A DNA stretch of 64,000 bases, taken from assembly GCF_017571495.1 (NCBI RefSeq), contig NZ_JAGETZ010000018.1, forward strand, positions 1 to 64,000, read 5' to 3'. Both the position numbers and the translations under genes were made by a program. This document shows, piece by piece, positions 44,903-53,393 of this stretch (positions within the stretch are counted from its first letter, which is position 1; each line of letters opens with the position of its first letter). The notes beneath the pieces are model-generated. The model worked only from the letters and a program-made list of their open reading frames with translations, made no database searches and was not told where the DNA came from. Origin of the DNA: Hymenobacter negativus (GTDB lineage: Bacteria > Bacteroidota > Bacteroidia > Cytophagales > Hymenobacteraceae).

Positions 44903-46402
44903 ATGTCTTCTTCCGATTCCTCAACTTCCACCATTGCCGTAAACTTTGCCGGCGGCATCATCCCCGCCGGCGATTTGCTGGCCGTGTTGGCTGCTGCCGA
45001 GGAAGCCGGTGTTGAGCAGGTGCAGCTAGGGCACCGCCAGCAGTTGCTGCTGGCGGTGGTGCCGGCCCGCTGCAAAGCCTTGTTGCAGGCGCTGAATACG
45101 GCCGGCCTGCTGGGCGAAACCGACCCGGAGGCTTATCCCAACATCGTGAGCTCCTACGTGGGCGAAGACGTGTTTTATAATGCTGCCTGGCTGCGCGAAG
45201 GCGTTTACCGGGACATTCTGGACCTGTTTGACTACCGGCCACGCCTGAAAATCAACCTCGTCGACAGCCGTCAGAGCTTCGTGCCGTTCTTCACCGGTCA
45301 CCTCAATTTTATTGCCTCCGATACCCCCAATTACTGGTATCTGTACGTGCGTTTTCCCCGCTCTGGTGGGCTCTATGCCTGGCCGCAGCTGGTATACTCC
45401 GAGGACTTAGCCGCGCTGAGCACTGCCATTGAGCGCTACGTGCTGGGTGGCATGGGGCCAGCAACTGCGTCGGAGCTGGCCGGGGCTTGGCTCTATGCAC
45501 AAGTCAGCGCCGCCTTGCCGCTGGTGCAACAGCCCGTAACAACCCCGCTGGTGCTGCCCGCGTTCACGCTGCCCTATTACGAAGGCTTCAACCGGGCCGG
45601 GCAGCAGCTGTGGCTGGGCATTTACCGCCGCGACGAGCTGTTTGCGGTGGCTTTTCTGAAGGCGCTGGGTCAGGTCTGTCTGCACACGCGTGTGGGACAG
45701 GTGTGCACCACGCCGTGGAAGTCGTTGGTAATAAAGGGCATCGCACCTGCCGACCGGCCGCGTTGGGATGCCGTGCTTTGCGGCCATCGCATCAATGTGC
45801 GCCACGCCGCCAACGAGTTGAACTGGCAAGTGGAAGACCGTTGCCCCGAGGGCCTGGCCCTCAAGCACGAGCTGGTACGCCACCTCAACGAGGAAGACGT
45901 GCGTACCTACCAGCTCAGCTTCGCCATCAAAACCCGCCCCCAGACCGGCTTGTTCGGCTCCATTATCGTGCGGCGGCAGGCGACGCGGGCCAGCGAGCAG
46001 TATGAAATCCTGCACACCCGCGACTTCAACCCCAATTCCCGCGACTTTATCCTCTTCCGCCAGCTGGTGCAACGCGAAAGCCTGGGCTGGTACCTGGCCG
46101 AGCTTTGCCATCAGTTTTACGCCCAGCTCGGCACCGTCCCATCGGAAGAATTGCCGCCCATTGCCGCCGATGAAACGCTGACGGTGCCCCCCATCAACGC
46201 GGTGGTTTTGCCTCGCTGCCGCCACTGCCTCAGCGTGTATGATGCGGTCTACGGTGACCCCGCGCAGGGCATCATGCCGGGCACTGCCTGGCAGGTACTG
46301 GCCGCCTACGTCTGTCCCACCTGCGAGGCTCCCGCGGCCGATTTTGAATGGTGGCAGGAGCCGTTGGCGGCCGTTGGGACCGATGCGCGGGTGGCGTCGT
46401 GA
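44903..46402 (+). CDS. Rubredoxin-tipped protein with a nitrite/sulfite-reductase ferredoxin-like domain
   Basis: 499 aa. The C-terminus is a rubredoxin: C439-x2-C442 (CRHCLSVYD), GIMPGTAWQ, and C471-x2-C474 (YVCPTCEAP), the usual iron site. The first 90 residues (IPAGDLLAVLAAAEEAGVEQ, LGHRQQLLLAVV) resemble the ferredoxin-like half-domain that opens nitrite and sulfite reductases, and a second copy may lie after residue 200. The siroheme-binding C-x5-C ... C-x3-C set is not present. Likely an electron carrier or assembly partner for the neighbouring reductases. Start ATG 44903, just after the nitrate reductase stop. Confidence 0.72.
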   Translation: MSSSDSSTSTIAVNFAGGIIPAGDLLAVLAAAEEAGVEQVQLGHRQQLLLAVVPARCKALLQALNTAGLLGETDPEAYPNIVSSYVGEDVFYNAAWLREGVYRDILDLFDYRPRLKINLVDSRQSFVPFFTGHLNFIASDTPNYWYLYVRFPRSGGLYAWPQLVYSEDLAALSTAIERYVLGGMGPATASELAGAWLYAQVSAALPLVQQPVTTPLVLPAFTLPYYEGFNRAGQQLWLGIYRRDELFAVAFLKALGQVCLHTRVGQVCTTPWKSLVIKGIAPADRPRWDAVLCGHRINVRHAANELNWQVEDRCPEGLALKHELVRHLNEEDVRTYQLSFAIKTRPQTGLFGSIIVRRQATRASEQYEILHTRDFNPNSRDFILFRQLVQRESLGWYLAELCHQFYAQLGTVPSEELPPIAADETLTVPPINAVVLPRCRHCLSVYDAVYGDPAQGIMPGTAWQVLAAYVCPTCEAPAADFEWWQEPLAAVGTDARVAS

Positions 46403-46437
46403 CTGGCATGCTGTTCAATTTAACACCCCCTAAAAGA

Positions 46438-47145
46438 ATGTCCGTCGCCAATCCCTTATTTCCCGTTTTTCTAAAGCTGGAGCAGCTCCGGGTGCTGCTG
46501 GTGGGCGGCGGCAACGTGGGCCTTGAAAAACTGAGCGCCATTCTGCGCAACAGCCCCAAAACGGCCGTGACCGTGGTCAGCCTCACGTTTTTGCCCGCTC
46601 TGCGCGACTTGGCCGCCCGGCACCCCGCGGTGCGCCTGCATGTCGGGGCCTATTCCGATGCCTACCTGGACGAGGCCGACATCGTGTTTGCCGCCACCGA
46701 CGACCCGGCCTTGCACCGCCGCATCAAAGCCGCCGCCCGTACCCGTCGCCTCCTCGTGAACGTGGCCGACACGCCCGCGCAGTGCGATTTTTACCTGTCT
46801 TCAGTCGTACAGAAAGGGGCATTGAAAGTAGCGGTGTCTACCAACGGGCAATCGCCTACGGTGGCCAAGCGCCTGCGCGCCGTGCTGGAAGCAGCCTTGC
46901 CCGACGAGCTGGATGCCGTGCTGCAAAAGATGCCTGCCATCCGCCAGCAGTTATCCGGCGATTTTGCCCAAAAAGTAAAAGCTCTCGATGCCGTAACGGC
47001 TGGCCTCGCGGGCGGCTCCGGCTACGTGGCCCCTGCCACCCGGCGCTGGCGGGCCGTGGCCATGGGGGCGCTGCTGGCCGCCGGAGCGCTGGCCGCTGCC
47101 CGGTGGGGAGCCTCATCCAGCCACCCAGCCGGGCAAAAAGACTAG
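46438..47145 (+). CDS. Precorrin-2 dehydrogenase / sirohydrochlorin ferrochelatase (Met8/SirC type) with C-terminal membrane segment
   Basis: 235 aa. Makes sirohydrochlorin and may insert iron to give siroheme for NirB. The NAD motif is VLLVGGGNVGLEKLSAIL; DEADIVFAATDDPALHRRIK and LLVNVADTPAQCDFYLSSVV are characteristic of the CysG N-terminal family. An unusual hydrophobic stretch near the end (AMGALLAAGALAAARWG) suggests membrane anchoring. Start ATG 46438. Its co-occurrence with nirB and CobA is the expected siroheme supply. Confidence 0.9.
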   Translation: MSVANPLFPVFLKLEQLRVLLVGGGNVGLEKLSAILRNSPKTAVTVVSLTFLPALRDLAARHPAVRLHVGAYSDAYLDEADIVFAATDDPALHRRIKAAARTRRLLVNVADTPAQCDFYLSSVVQKGALKVAVSTNGQSPTVAKRLRAVLEAALPDELDAVLQKMPAIRQQLSGDFAQKVKALDAVTAGLAGGSGYVAPATRRWRAVAMGALLAAGALAAARWGASSSHPAGQKD

Positions 47146-47166
47146 CACGGGGCGTTACCTAACCAG

Positions 47167-47910
47167 ATGCTTATGAGCGAAATCATTCCTGAGCTATTCG
47201 TCGTCGGGGCGGGCCCTGGCGACCCGGAGCTGCTGACAATTAAGGCGTACAAAGTGCTGCAAACCGCTGCCGTTATCCTTTACGACAACCTGGCCAACCA
47301 GGAGCTGCTGGCGCTGGCACCCGCCGCCTGCGAGTGCATTTACGTGGGTAAAAAGCCCTATGGCGAGTACACGCCGCAGGAAACCATCCACGGCCTGATT
47401 CTGGAAAAGGCCCGTAGCCATGGTCGGGTTGTGCGCCTGAAAGGGGGCGACCCCTTCATTTTCGGGCGCGGGTTTGAGGAGGTGTTGTTTGCCCGGGCGC
47501 ACGGCATTGCTACGCACTACGTGCCGGGCATTTCAAGCATGCAGGCACTGGGCTTTGAAGACATTCCGCTTACCCACCGCCTGGTGAGCGAGGGGGTTTG
47601 GATGGTGACCGGCACCAAAAAGGACGGCGCGCTCTCCGCCGACCTGCGCCTGGCCATGCAGAGCAACGCCACGGTGGTTATTTACATGGGCCTGAAAAAA
47701 GCCGCCGAAATCGCCGCTACCTACCTCGAAATGGGGAAAGGTGATACCCCGGCCGCCGTGGTGCAGCACATCTCGCTGCCGCAGCAAAAAGTTGCCATTG
47801 GCCGGGTCGAGAACCTGCCCGCGCTGGTGGCGGCGCACGGCATCACCTATCCCGCGCTGATTGTAGTGGGCTGGGTGGTGGGCGTGGGGCGCGAGGATGC
47901 CGTGGTTTAA
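47167..47910 (+). CDS. cobA: Uroporphyrinogen-III C-methyltransferase
   Basis: 247 aa SAM-dependent enzyme that methylates uroporphyrinogen III twice to precorrin-2, the step before Met8. Motifs: VVGAGPGDPELLTIKAYKVL, VILYDNLANQELLAL, VRLKGGDPFIFGRGFEE and VPGISSMQALGF. Start ATG 47167 or, six bases later, 47173. It is 21 bases after the Met8 gene, so they are an operon. The convergent DUF4202 gene ends 2 bases after it. Confidence 0.94.
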   Translation: MLMSEIIPELFVVGAGPGDPELLTIKAYKVLQTAAVILYDNLANQELLALAPAACECIYVGKKPYGEYTPQETIHGLILEKARSHGRVVRLKGGDPFIFGRGFEEVLFARAHGIATHYVPGISSMQALGFEDIPLTHRLVSEGVWMVTGTKKDGALSADLRLAMQSNATVVIYMGLKKAAEIAATYLEMGKGDTPAAVVQHISLPQQKVAIGRVENLPALVAAHGITYPALIVVGWVVGVGREDAVV

Positions 47911-47911
47911 A

Positions 47912-48511
47912 TCAGGTCAGGGCCTTCGCCACCAACGTCTGCGCTTCGGGCACCAAAGGAAGCTGTAAGGCCCATTCGTGGCCTTGCGGCGTCATTTTAC
48001 GCCAGGTTTTCTGCACGATGTCAATCACTTTTTCTTCGGGGTGCTGCCGGGCAAAATCAAGGAAATAATACTCCAGGAAAACCAGGCAAATGACATCTTC
48101 GAGCAGCTGCACGTCGGCGTCCTGAGCTAGCTGCTGCTTTTGCACCAGGGCCTGTACGCGGGCAATAACTGCAGCATCGTAGCCCACTGCCGCCAGCACC
48201 TGGCCGGCCTGCTCGGCGTGGTATTGCTTGAGCGAGTTGCGCCACTGGTGGTAGCCGGGCCGCGTCATCGGAAAGCTCTGGCGCGGAATGGCCCAGCGTC
48301 GGATGTGCTGGCAGCGGGCGGCCAGTCGCAGCGCCTCCGGAGCGGCGGGGGCCACGCGGTCCAGGCAGGCACTCATGCGGTAGGCATACAACAGCTCTTT
48401 GGGCCAGTGGCGGCCGGCAGCGTCCGAATCCTGGTTGGGGTCTTCCGCATTAATGGCATCGAACTGCGCCAGGGCAGCCGTGAAGCGGGTAGAGTCGGGG
48501 AGGAGGCTCAT
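47912..48511 (-). CDS. DUF4202 protein
   Basis: 199 aa from the ATG at 48511 (MSLLPDSTRFTAALAQFDAI). DUF4202 features: DRVAPAAPEALRLAARCQHI, RRWAIPRQSFPMTRPGYHQW and EDVICLVFLEYYFLDFARQH. The helix-rich layout with a histidine pair is reminiscent of an HD-type hydrolase, but that is not established. As I recall the family, it often sits beside nitrate/nitrite assimilation genes; here it faces cobA, overlapping its downstream edge. The function is unknown. Confidence 0.8.
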   Translation of the reverse strand: MSLLPDSTRFTAALAQFDAINAEDPNQDSDAAGRHWPKELLYAYRMSACLDRVAPAAPEALRLAARCQHIRRWAIPRQSFPMTRPGYHQWRNSLKQYHAEQAGQVLAAVGYDAAVIARVQALVQKQQLAQDADVQLLEDVICLVFLEYYFLDFARQHPEEKVIDIVQKTWRKMTPQGHEWALQLPLVPEAQTLVAKALT

Positions 48512-48639
48512 GAAAACAAGGAGTATTGCGCGGCTGCAAAATAGCCTGTGCAGTTTGGAAGGCCGCATCAATTGGAGCACAAGAACGTCATCCGCATACA
48601 GGCACCAGTGATAACTTCTTACAAAACCTTTCGTTGGGG

Positions 48640-48669
48640 TTGCCCGTTTGCCATTCCGAATTACCTTTG
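48640..48669 (+). promoter_or_regulatory. Promoter of the his operon
   Basis: TTG (48640-48642), 19 bases, TACCTTTG (48662-48669): both elements and the spacing fit the Bacteroidota consensus. The predicted RNA start, 48674-48677, lies at or just before the leader-peptide ATG at 48678. Confidence 0.75.
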
Positions 48670-48677
48670 CTGCCGAA

Positions 48678-48800
48678 ATGAGTGCTCCTGCTTTCCCGTT
48701 TTGCTTTCTTATGCTAGCCGTTTCGGCTGCGAACGGGGCCGTTGTGGGCGTGCATCATCACCACCATCTGTGGGGGGCCGGGCTGCGCGCCGGGTGCTAA
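48678..48800 (+). CDS. hisL: Histidine-rich leader peptide of the his operon (hisL-like)
   Basis: 40-codon frame from ATG 48678 to TAA 48798-48800, reading ...GAVVGVHHHHHLWGAGLRAGC. Codons 26-30 (48753-48767) are CAT CAT CAC CAC CAT: five histidines in a row. An internal ATG at 48711 would give 29 codons. It lies directly behind a canonical promoter and 159 bases ahead of hisG. A peptide of this design stalls ribosomes when charged His-tRNA is short, the mechanism known for enterobacterial hisL. Functional attenuation is inferred. Confidence 0.8.
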   Translation: MSAPAFPFCFLMLAVSAANGAVVGVHHHHHLWGAGLRAGC

Positions 48801-48874
48801 GCTAGCACCGGCCGCCCGCGCCTCCGCCGCCGCGTTCCGGAGTGCGTTTGCGCCGGACTCATCTTCTCAATTTT
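48790..48874 (+). promoter_or_regulatory. Candidate attenuator hairpins between hisL and hisG
   Basis: Segment 1 CCGGGTGCTA (48790-48799, overlapping the leader stop) pairs with segment 2 TAGCACCGG (48803-48811). Segment 2 can instead pair with segment 3 CCGGAGTGC (48837-48845). Segment 3 region TCCGG (48836-48840) can pair with CCGGA (48853-48857), followed by a U-rich run to 48874, a possible terminator. Mutually exclusive pairings fit attenuation, but I could not fold the RNA, and the terminator stem is short. Confidence 0.5.
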
Positions 48875-48959
48875 CGGGAAATTCCGCTGCCAGTCGTTGT
48901 GATGGCACCGAATGCACGCGTATCCTTCGCTGAGGTCCGGCCCGTTGTTACCCCATTCC

Positions 48960-49811
48960 ATGCTCCGTTTAGCCATTCAAAAATCCGGTCGCCTGAGCGA
49001 GGATTCCCTTGCCCTCATTCGCGAATGCGGCATCAACTTCCTGAGTACTTCCTACAAGCTCAAAACGGAAGCCACCAATTTTCCGCTTGAAATCCTGTTT
49101 CTGCGCGACGATGACATCCCCGGTTATGTGAAAGACGGCGTGGCCGACCTCGGCATCGTGGGCCAGAACGTGCTCGTTGAAGCTGGCTACCCCAACCTTG
49201 AAGTCGAAGCCCTAGGCTTCAGCAAGTGCCGCCTGAGCCTGGCTGTGCCGCGTGCCGATGCTTATCCATCCATCGAGGCACTACAGGGCAAGAACATTGC
49301 CACGTCATACCCCAATATTCTGGGCCGCTACCTGGCCGGGCAAGGCGTGCAGGCTACCCTGCACACCATCAGCGGTTCGGTTGAAATTGCGCCGAGCATT
49401 GGGTTGGCCGAAGCCATCTGCGACATCGTGAGCAGTGGCTCGACGCTGCTGGGCAACGGCCTGCGCGAGGTCGAAACCGTGTTTCGCTCCGAAGCCGTGC
49501 TCATCGCCCAACCCAATCTCACGGCCGAGCAAACCGACCTGTTGGAGCAGCTTCGTTTCCGCATGCAGGCCGTGCGCCGGGCCAAGCGCAGCAAATACAT
49601 CCTGCTGAATGCCCCCGTAACGGCCCTTGAGGAAGTGCGCCGCCTGTTGCCGGGCATCAAGTCGCCCACGGTCACGCCGCTGGCGGAAGCTGGTTGGGTA
49701 TCGGTGCAGTCGGTGGTGCAGGAAGACGATTTCTGGCACATCACCAGCCAGTTGAAAGCTGTGGGTGCCGAAGGCATCCTGGTTCTGCCCATCGAAAAAA
49801 TGATTTCCTAG
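48960..49811 (+). CDS. hisG: ATP phosphoribosyltransferase, long form
   Basis: 283 aa; first enzyme of histidine synthesis. It has the MLRLAIQKSGRLSEDSLALI start, GVADLGIVGQNVLVEAGY and the PRPP site in EAICDIVSSGSTLLGNGL. The C-terminal regulatory (ACT-like) domain is present (RSKYILLNAPVTALEEVRRL onward), so it needs no HisZ and is expected to be inhibited by histidine. Start ATG 48960; the frame is open from 48912, but the leader and hairpins lie there. hisD-hisC begins 2 bases after its stop. Confidence 0.95.
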   Translation: MLRLAIQKSGRLSEDSLALIRECGINFLSTSYKLKTEATNFPLEILFLRDDDIPGYVKDGVADLGIVGQNVLVEAGYPNLEVEALGFSKCRLSLAVPRADAYPSIEALQGKNIATSYPNILGRYLAGQGVQATLHTISGSVEIAPSIGLAEAICDIVSSGSTLLGNGLREVETVFRSEAVLIAQPNLTAEQTDLLEQLRFRMQAVRRAKRSKYILLNAPVTALEEVRRLLPGIKSPTVTPLAEAGWVSVQSVVQEDDFWHITSQLKAVGAEGILVLPIEKMIS

Positions 49812-49813
49812 TC

Positions 49814-52234
49814 ATGCAGGTCTATTCCAATCCCGCCCCCAGCGCCTGGTCCGCACTGCTCCAGCGCCCGGCTGCGGCCGAAGCGCCTCAGGTTGCGGCC
49901 CGCGTCCGCGCTATTTTTGACCAAGTACGTGCCGGCGGCGATGCTGCCTTGTTGTCGCTGGCCAGTGAGCTGGATAAAGCCACGCTCACCAGGCTTTTGG
50001 TTTCCGAAGCCGAGTTTGCGGCCGCCGCCGCTCAGGTTCCGGCCGAGCTGCAAGCCGCAATTGGTCAGGCCAAAGCCAATATCGAAGCCTTTCATGCCGC
50101 CCAGCGCGAGCCGGAGCTACGCCTCGAAACCGCACCCGGCGTAGTCTGCTCGCGGCGGGCGGTACCGGTGCAGCGCGTGGGCTTGTACGTGCCGGGCGGC
50201 TCGGCGCCGCTGTTCAGCACCTTGCTGATGTTGGGTGTGCCGGCCCAACTGGCCGGCTGCCCGGAAGTAGTGGTCTGTACCCCGCCGCAACCCGATGGCT
50301 CGGTAAGCCCGGTTATCTTGTTTGTGGCGCAGCTGCTGGGAATCTCGAAAGTGGTAAAAGCCGGCGGCGCGCAGGCCATCGCCGCGCTGGCCATTGGTAC
50401 CGAAACCGTAGCAGCGGTGGATAAAATCTTCGGTCCCGGCAACCGCTACGTAACGGCTGCCAAGCAATTGGCCGCTGCCGAATTTGGCGTCGGGATTGAC
50501 ATGCCCGCCGGTCCCTCAGAAGTTCTGGTAATTGCTGATTCCAGTGCCAACCCGGCCTTTGTAGCCGCCGATTTGCTCTCGCAAGCCGAGCACGGGCCCG
50601 ATTCGCAAGTAATACTACTGAGTGACTCGAGCCTAGTATTAGAGCAGGTTCAGGTGGAAATCACGCGCCAGCTGGCCACGCTGCCCCGGCGCGATGTAGC
50701 CACTCAGGCTCTGGAGACCAGCCGCGCTATTCTACTGCCGGATGCTGCCGCTATGCTGGCCTTCTCTAACCAGTACGCCCCCGAACACCTCATCTTGGCG
50801 ACCGATAACGCCGAGGCGCTGGCCGCCGGGGTAACCAATGCGGGCTCCGTATTCCTGGGGCACCTCACGCCCGAAGCCGTCGGCGATTATGCTTCAGGTA
50901 CCAACCACACGCTGCCCACCAGTGGCTATGCCCGCCAATACAGCGGCGTTTCGCTCGATTCGTTTGTCAAAAAAATCACGTTCCAGCGCCTCACCGCCGT
51001 CGGGCTGCGGGGCATTGGCCCGGTGGTAGAAACCATGGCCGAAGCCGAAGGGCTGGCTGCACACGCCCGGGCCGTATCGGTCCGCTTGGCTGCCCTGAGC
51101 ACGGAGGCTGAAGCAACGCCCGCCGCCACAGAAGCTACTGCAGCAAATCCTTACGCCGGCCTTATCCGTCCCAGCGTGGAGCGAATGCAGGCGTATTCTT
51201 CGGCGCGGGATGAGTTCGAAGGCATGGCTCCGGTGATGCTGGATGCGAACGAAAATAGCCTTGGTTCCGTCGGGCCCGACGATTTTAGCCGTTACCCCGA
51301 CCCGCATCAGCGTGCCATCAAAACAGCCCTGGCAAAGTTAAAAGACGTTGCTCCGAACCAGATTTTTCTGGGCAACGGTTCTGATGAGGCCATTGATTTG
51401 TTAGTGCGCCTCACCTGCACGCCCGGTCAGGATAGCATCGTCATCTGCCCGCCCACCTACGGCATGTATGAGGTGGCAGCCAACCTTAATGATGTCCGCG
51501 TGGAGCGCCTGCCGCTCACTCCGGACTTTCAGCTTCCGGCCAATGCGGCCCAGACGCTGGCCGCGTCCACCGCAAAATTGGTTTTCCTGTGCTCGCCCAA
51601 TAATCCCACCGGCAACCTGCTCGCACTCGAAGCCCTGGAGACCATTCTGCGCAGCTTCAAAGGCCTCGTAGTGGTCGATGAAGCCTACGCCGACTTCGCC
51701 GATACCCCCAGCTGGACCACCCGGTTGGCCGAGTTTCCGCGCCTGGTAGTACTCCAAACTTTCTCCAAAGCTTGGGGCCTGGCTGGCCTGCGGCTGGGCG
51801 TCGCCTATGCGGCGCCGGCGCTCATTGCCTACTTCGATAAAATCAAGCCGCCCTATAACATCTCGGCCGCCACTCAGCAGCACGCGCATGCTGCCCTGGC
51901 TGCAGCACCCAGCCTGTCTGAAATGCGCGCCGAGCTGTTGGCCGGCCGGACTTGGCTGCTTGAGCACCTGCCGCAAGTTTCCATCGTTGAGCACATCTTT
52001 CCTTCGGATGCCAACTTTCTCCTCGTGCGCTTCACGATGGATGCAACGGTCGTCTACGACCAGCTACAGGCAAGGGGAATCGTGGTACGCAACCGGACTA
52101 GCCAGCCCGGCTGCGCCGGCTGCCTGCGTCTCACCGTCGGGACCCCCGACGAGAACACCCGGCTGGTAGCGGCCCTCCATGAAATCAGCCAGTTGGCAGG
52201 AGTGGGGCAGCCCCTTGTTGTTGCTGCTGAGTAA
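49814..52234 (+). CDS. hisDC: Histidinol dehydrogenase fused to histidinol-phosphate aminotransferase
   Basis: 806 aa. Residues 1-430 are HisD: QRVGLYVPGGSAPLFSTLLM, IFGPGNRYVTAAKQ, zinc ligands in SQAEHGPDSQ and in GDYASGTNH, and a late H in AAHARAV. A short Ala/Thr linker leads to HisC from about residue 450: VMLDANENSLG, LGNGSDEAIDLLVR, PNNPTGN, VVVDEAYADF, PLP lysine K652 in QTFSKAWGLAGLRLG, and CLRLTVGTPDEN. The frame is continuous, so it is one polypeptide for the last step (HisD) and the seventh step (HisC). Start ATG 49814. Confidence 0.93.
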   Translation: MQVYSNPAPSAWSALLQRPAAAEAPQVAARVRAIFDQVRAGGDAALLSLASELDKATLTRLLVSEAEFAAAAAQVPAELQAAIGQAKANIEAFHAAQREPELRLETAPGVVCSRRAVPVQRVGLYVPGGSAPLFSTLLMLGVPAQLAGCPEVVVCTPPQPDGSVSPVILFVAQLLGISKVVKAGGAQAIAALAIGTETVAAVDKIFGPGNRYVTAAKQLAAAEFGVGIDMPAGPSEVLVIADSSANPAFVAADLLSQAEHGPDSQVILLSDSSLVLEQVQVEITRQLATLPRRDVATQALETSRAILLPDAAAMLAFSNQYAPEHLILATDNAEALAAGVTNAGSVFLGHLTPEAVGDYASGTNHTLPTSGYARQYSGVSLDSFVKKITFQRLTAVGLRGIGPVVETMAEAEGLAAHARAVSVRLAALSTEAEATPAATEATAANPYAGLIRPSVERMQAYSSARDEFEGMAPVMLDANENSLGSVGPDDFSRYPDPHQRAIKTALAKLKDVAPNQIFLGNGSDEAIDLLVRLTCTPGQDSIVICPPTYGMYEVAANLNDVRVERLPLTPDFQLPANAAQTLAASTAKLVFLCSPNNPTGNLLALEALETILRSFKGLVVVDEAYADFADTPSWTTRLAEFPRLVVLQTFSKAWGLAGLRLGVAYAAPALIAYFDKIKPPYNISAATQQHAHAALAAAPSLSEMRAELLAGRTWLLEHLPQVSIVEHIFPSDANFLLVRFTMDATVVYDQLQARGIVVRNRTSQPGCAGCLRLTVGTPDENTRLVAALHEISQLAGVGQPLVVAAE

Positions 52235-52276
52235 ATCATCTGCGTTTTCGCTGCTTACCTATTAACCAATACTGAT

Positions 52277-53383
52277 TTGAAAAAGGCGCTTTTCATCGAC
52301 CGCGACGGGACCATCCTGATTGAGCCGCAACCCAGCCAGCAGATTGACGGCCTCACGCCCGATAAGTTTCAGTTCCTGCCGGGAGCTATCAGTGGCTTGG
52401 CGCGTATTGCCCGCGACCTGCCGGAGTACGAACTGGTGCTGGTGACCAATCAGGACGGCCTGGGCACGGCCAGCTTCCCCGAAGATACCTTCTGGCCCGC
52501 GCATCAGCTCATGCTCGATATTCTGGCGGGCGAAGGCGTGCATTTTGCTGCTGAGCTCATCGACCGCAGCTTCCCGCACGAAAACCTCCCCACTCGCAAA
52601 CCAGGCATTGGACTCCTGGGCCGCTACCTCGACCCCGCCAATGACTATGACCTGGCTAATTCCTATGTCATCGGCGACCGGCTCACCGATGTGCAGCTTG
52701 CCGCGAATCTGGGAAGCCAGGCAATTTTGATAGGAGAGGAACCCAACCCCAGCGTTGCGCTGACCACCACCGATTGGAACGCTCTCTACCACTTTCTTCG
52801 GTATCCCGCCCGCATTGCCGTCATTGAGCGCAACACCAACGAAACTCAAATTGCTATTCGTCTAAACCTCGACGGTACTGGCCAAACGGACATACATACT
52901 GGCTTGGGATTTTTTGACCACATGCTTGAGCAGTTGGGCCGGCACAGCGGCATAGACTTACACATTAGTGTAAAAGGCGACTTGCATATTGACGAGCACC
53001 ATACGGTAGAAGATACGGCACTGGCACTGGGCACTGCTTTTTCGCAGGCACTTGGTGACAAGCGTGGATTGGCTCGCTACGGCTTTCTATTGCCAATGGA
53101 CGAGGCTCTGGCGCAAGCTGCTATTGACTTCTCGGGCCGGCCGTGGCTGGTTTGGGAGGCAGAATTCAAGCGCGAGCGGGTAGGGGATTTGCCTACCGAA
53201 TTGTTTTTTCACTTCTTCAAGTCGTTCACCGACAATGCCCGCGCCACGCTGAATATCTCCTGCACCGGCGACAATGAGCATCACAAGATAGAGGCGATTT
53301 TCAAGGCCGTCGCCAAAGCCATCAAAATGGCTCTGCAGCGAGACGAGTCTACGGGTATTCCCAGCACAAAGGGCATTTTGTAA
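52277..53383 (+). CDS. hisB: Bifunctional histidinol-phosphatase / imidazoleglycerol-phosphate dehydratase
   Basis: 368 aa. The N-terminal HAD phosphatase domain has [24 protein letters not shown] and [12 protein letters not shown]. The C-terminal dehydratase domain starts near residue 175 ([20 protein letters not shown]) and has metal-binding [14 protein letters not shown] and [14 protein letters not shown], ending [20 protein letters not shown]. The loop that carries a cysteine/histidine zinc site in E. coli HisB is replaced here by [13 protein letters not shown]. Start TTG 52277. Confidence 0.95.
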   Translation: MKKALFIDRDGTILIEPQPSQQIDGLTPDKFQFLPGAISGLARIARDLPEYELVLVTNQDGLGTASFPEDTFWPAHQLMLDILAGEGVHFAAELIDRSFPHENLPTRKPGIGLLGRYLDPANDYDLANSYVIGDRLTDVQLAANLGSQAILIGEEPNPSVALTTTDWNALYHFLRYPARIAVIERNTNETQIAIRLNLDGTGQTDIHTGLGFFDHMLEQLGRHSGIDLHISVKGDLHIDEHHTVEDTALALGTAFSQALGDKRGLARYGFLLPMDEALAQAAIDFSGRPWLVWEAEFKRERVGDLPTELFFHFFKSFTDNARATLNISCTGDNEHHKIEAIFKAVAKAIKMALQRDESTGIPSTKGIL

Positions 53384-53393
53384 TAATCAACAC

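Noticed and set aside
44903-46402. Siroheme nitrite reductase call for the rubredoxin-tipped protein
   Set aside because: The required C-x5-C and C-x3-C siroheme/[4Fe-4S] ligands are absent, so it is not annotated as a reductase.
48742-48933. 63-codon frame overlapping the hisL stop and attenuator
   Set aside because: Ala/Pro-rich shadow in another frame; the His-codon frame has the better start and context.
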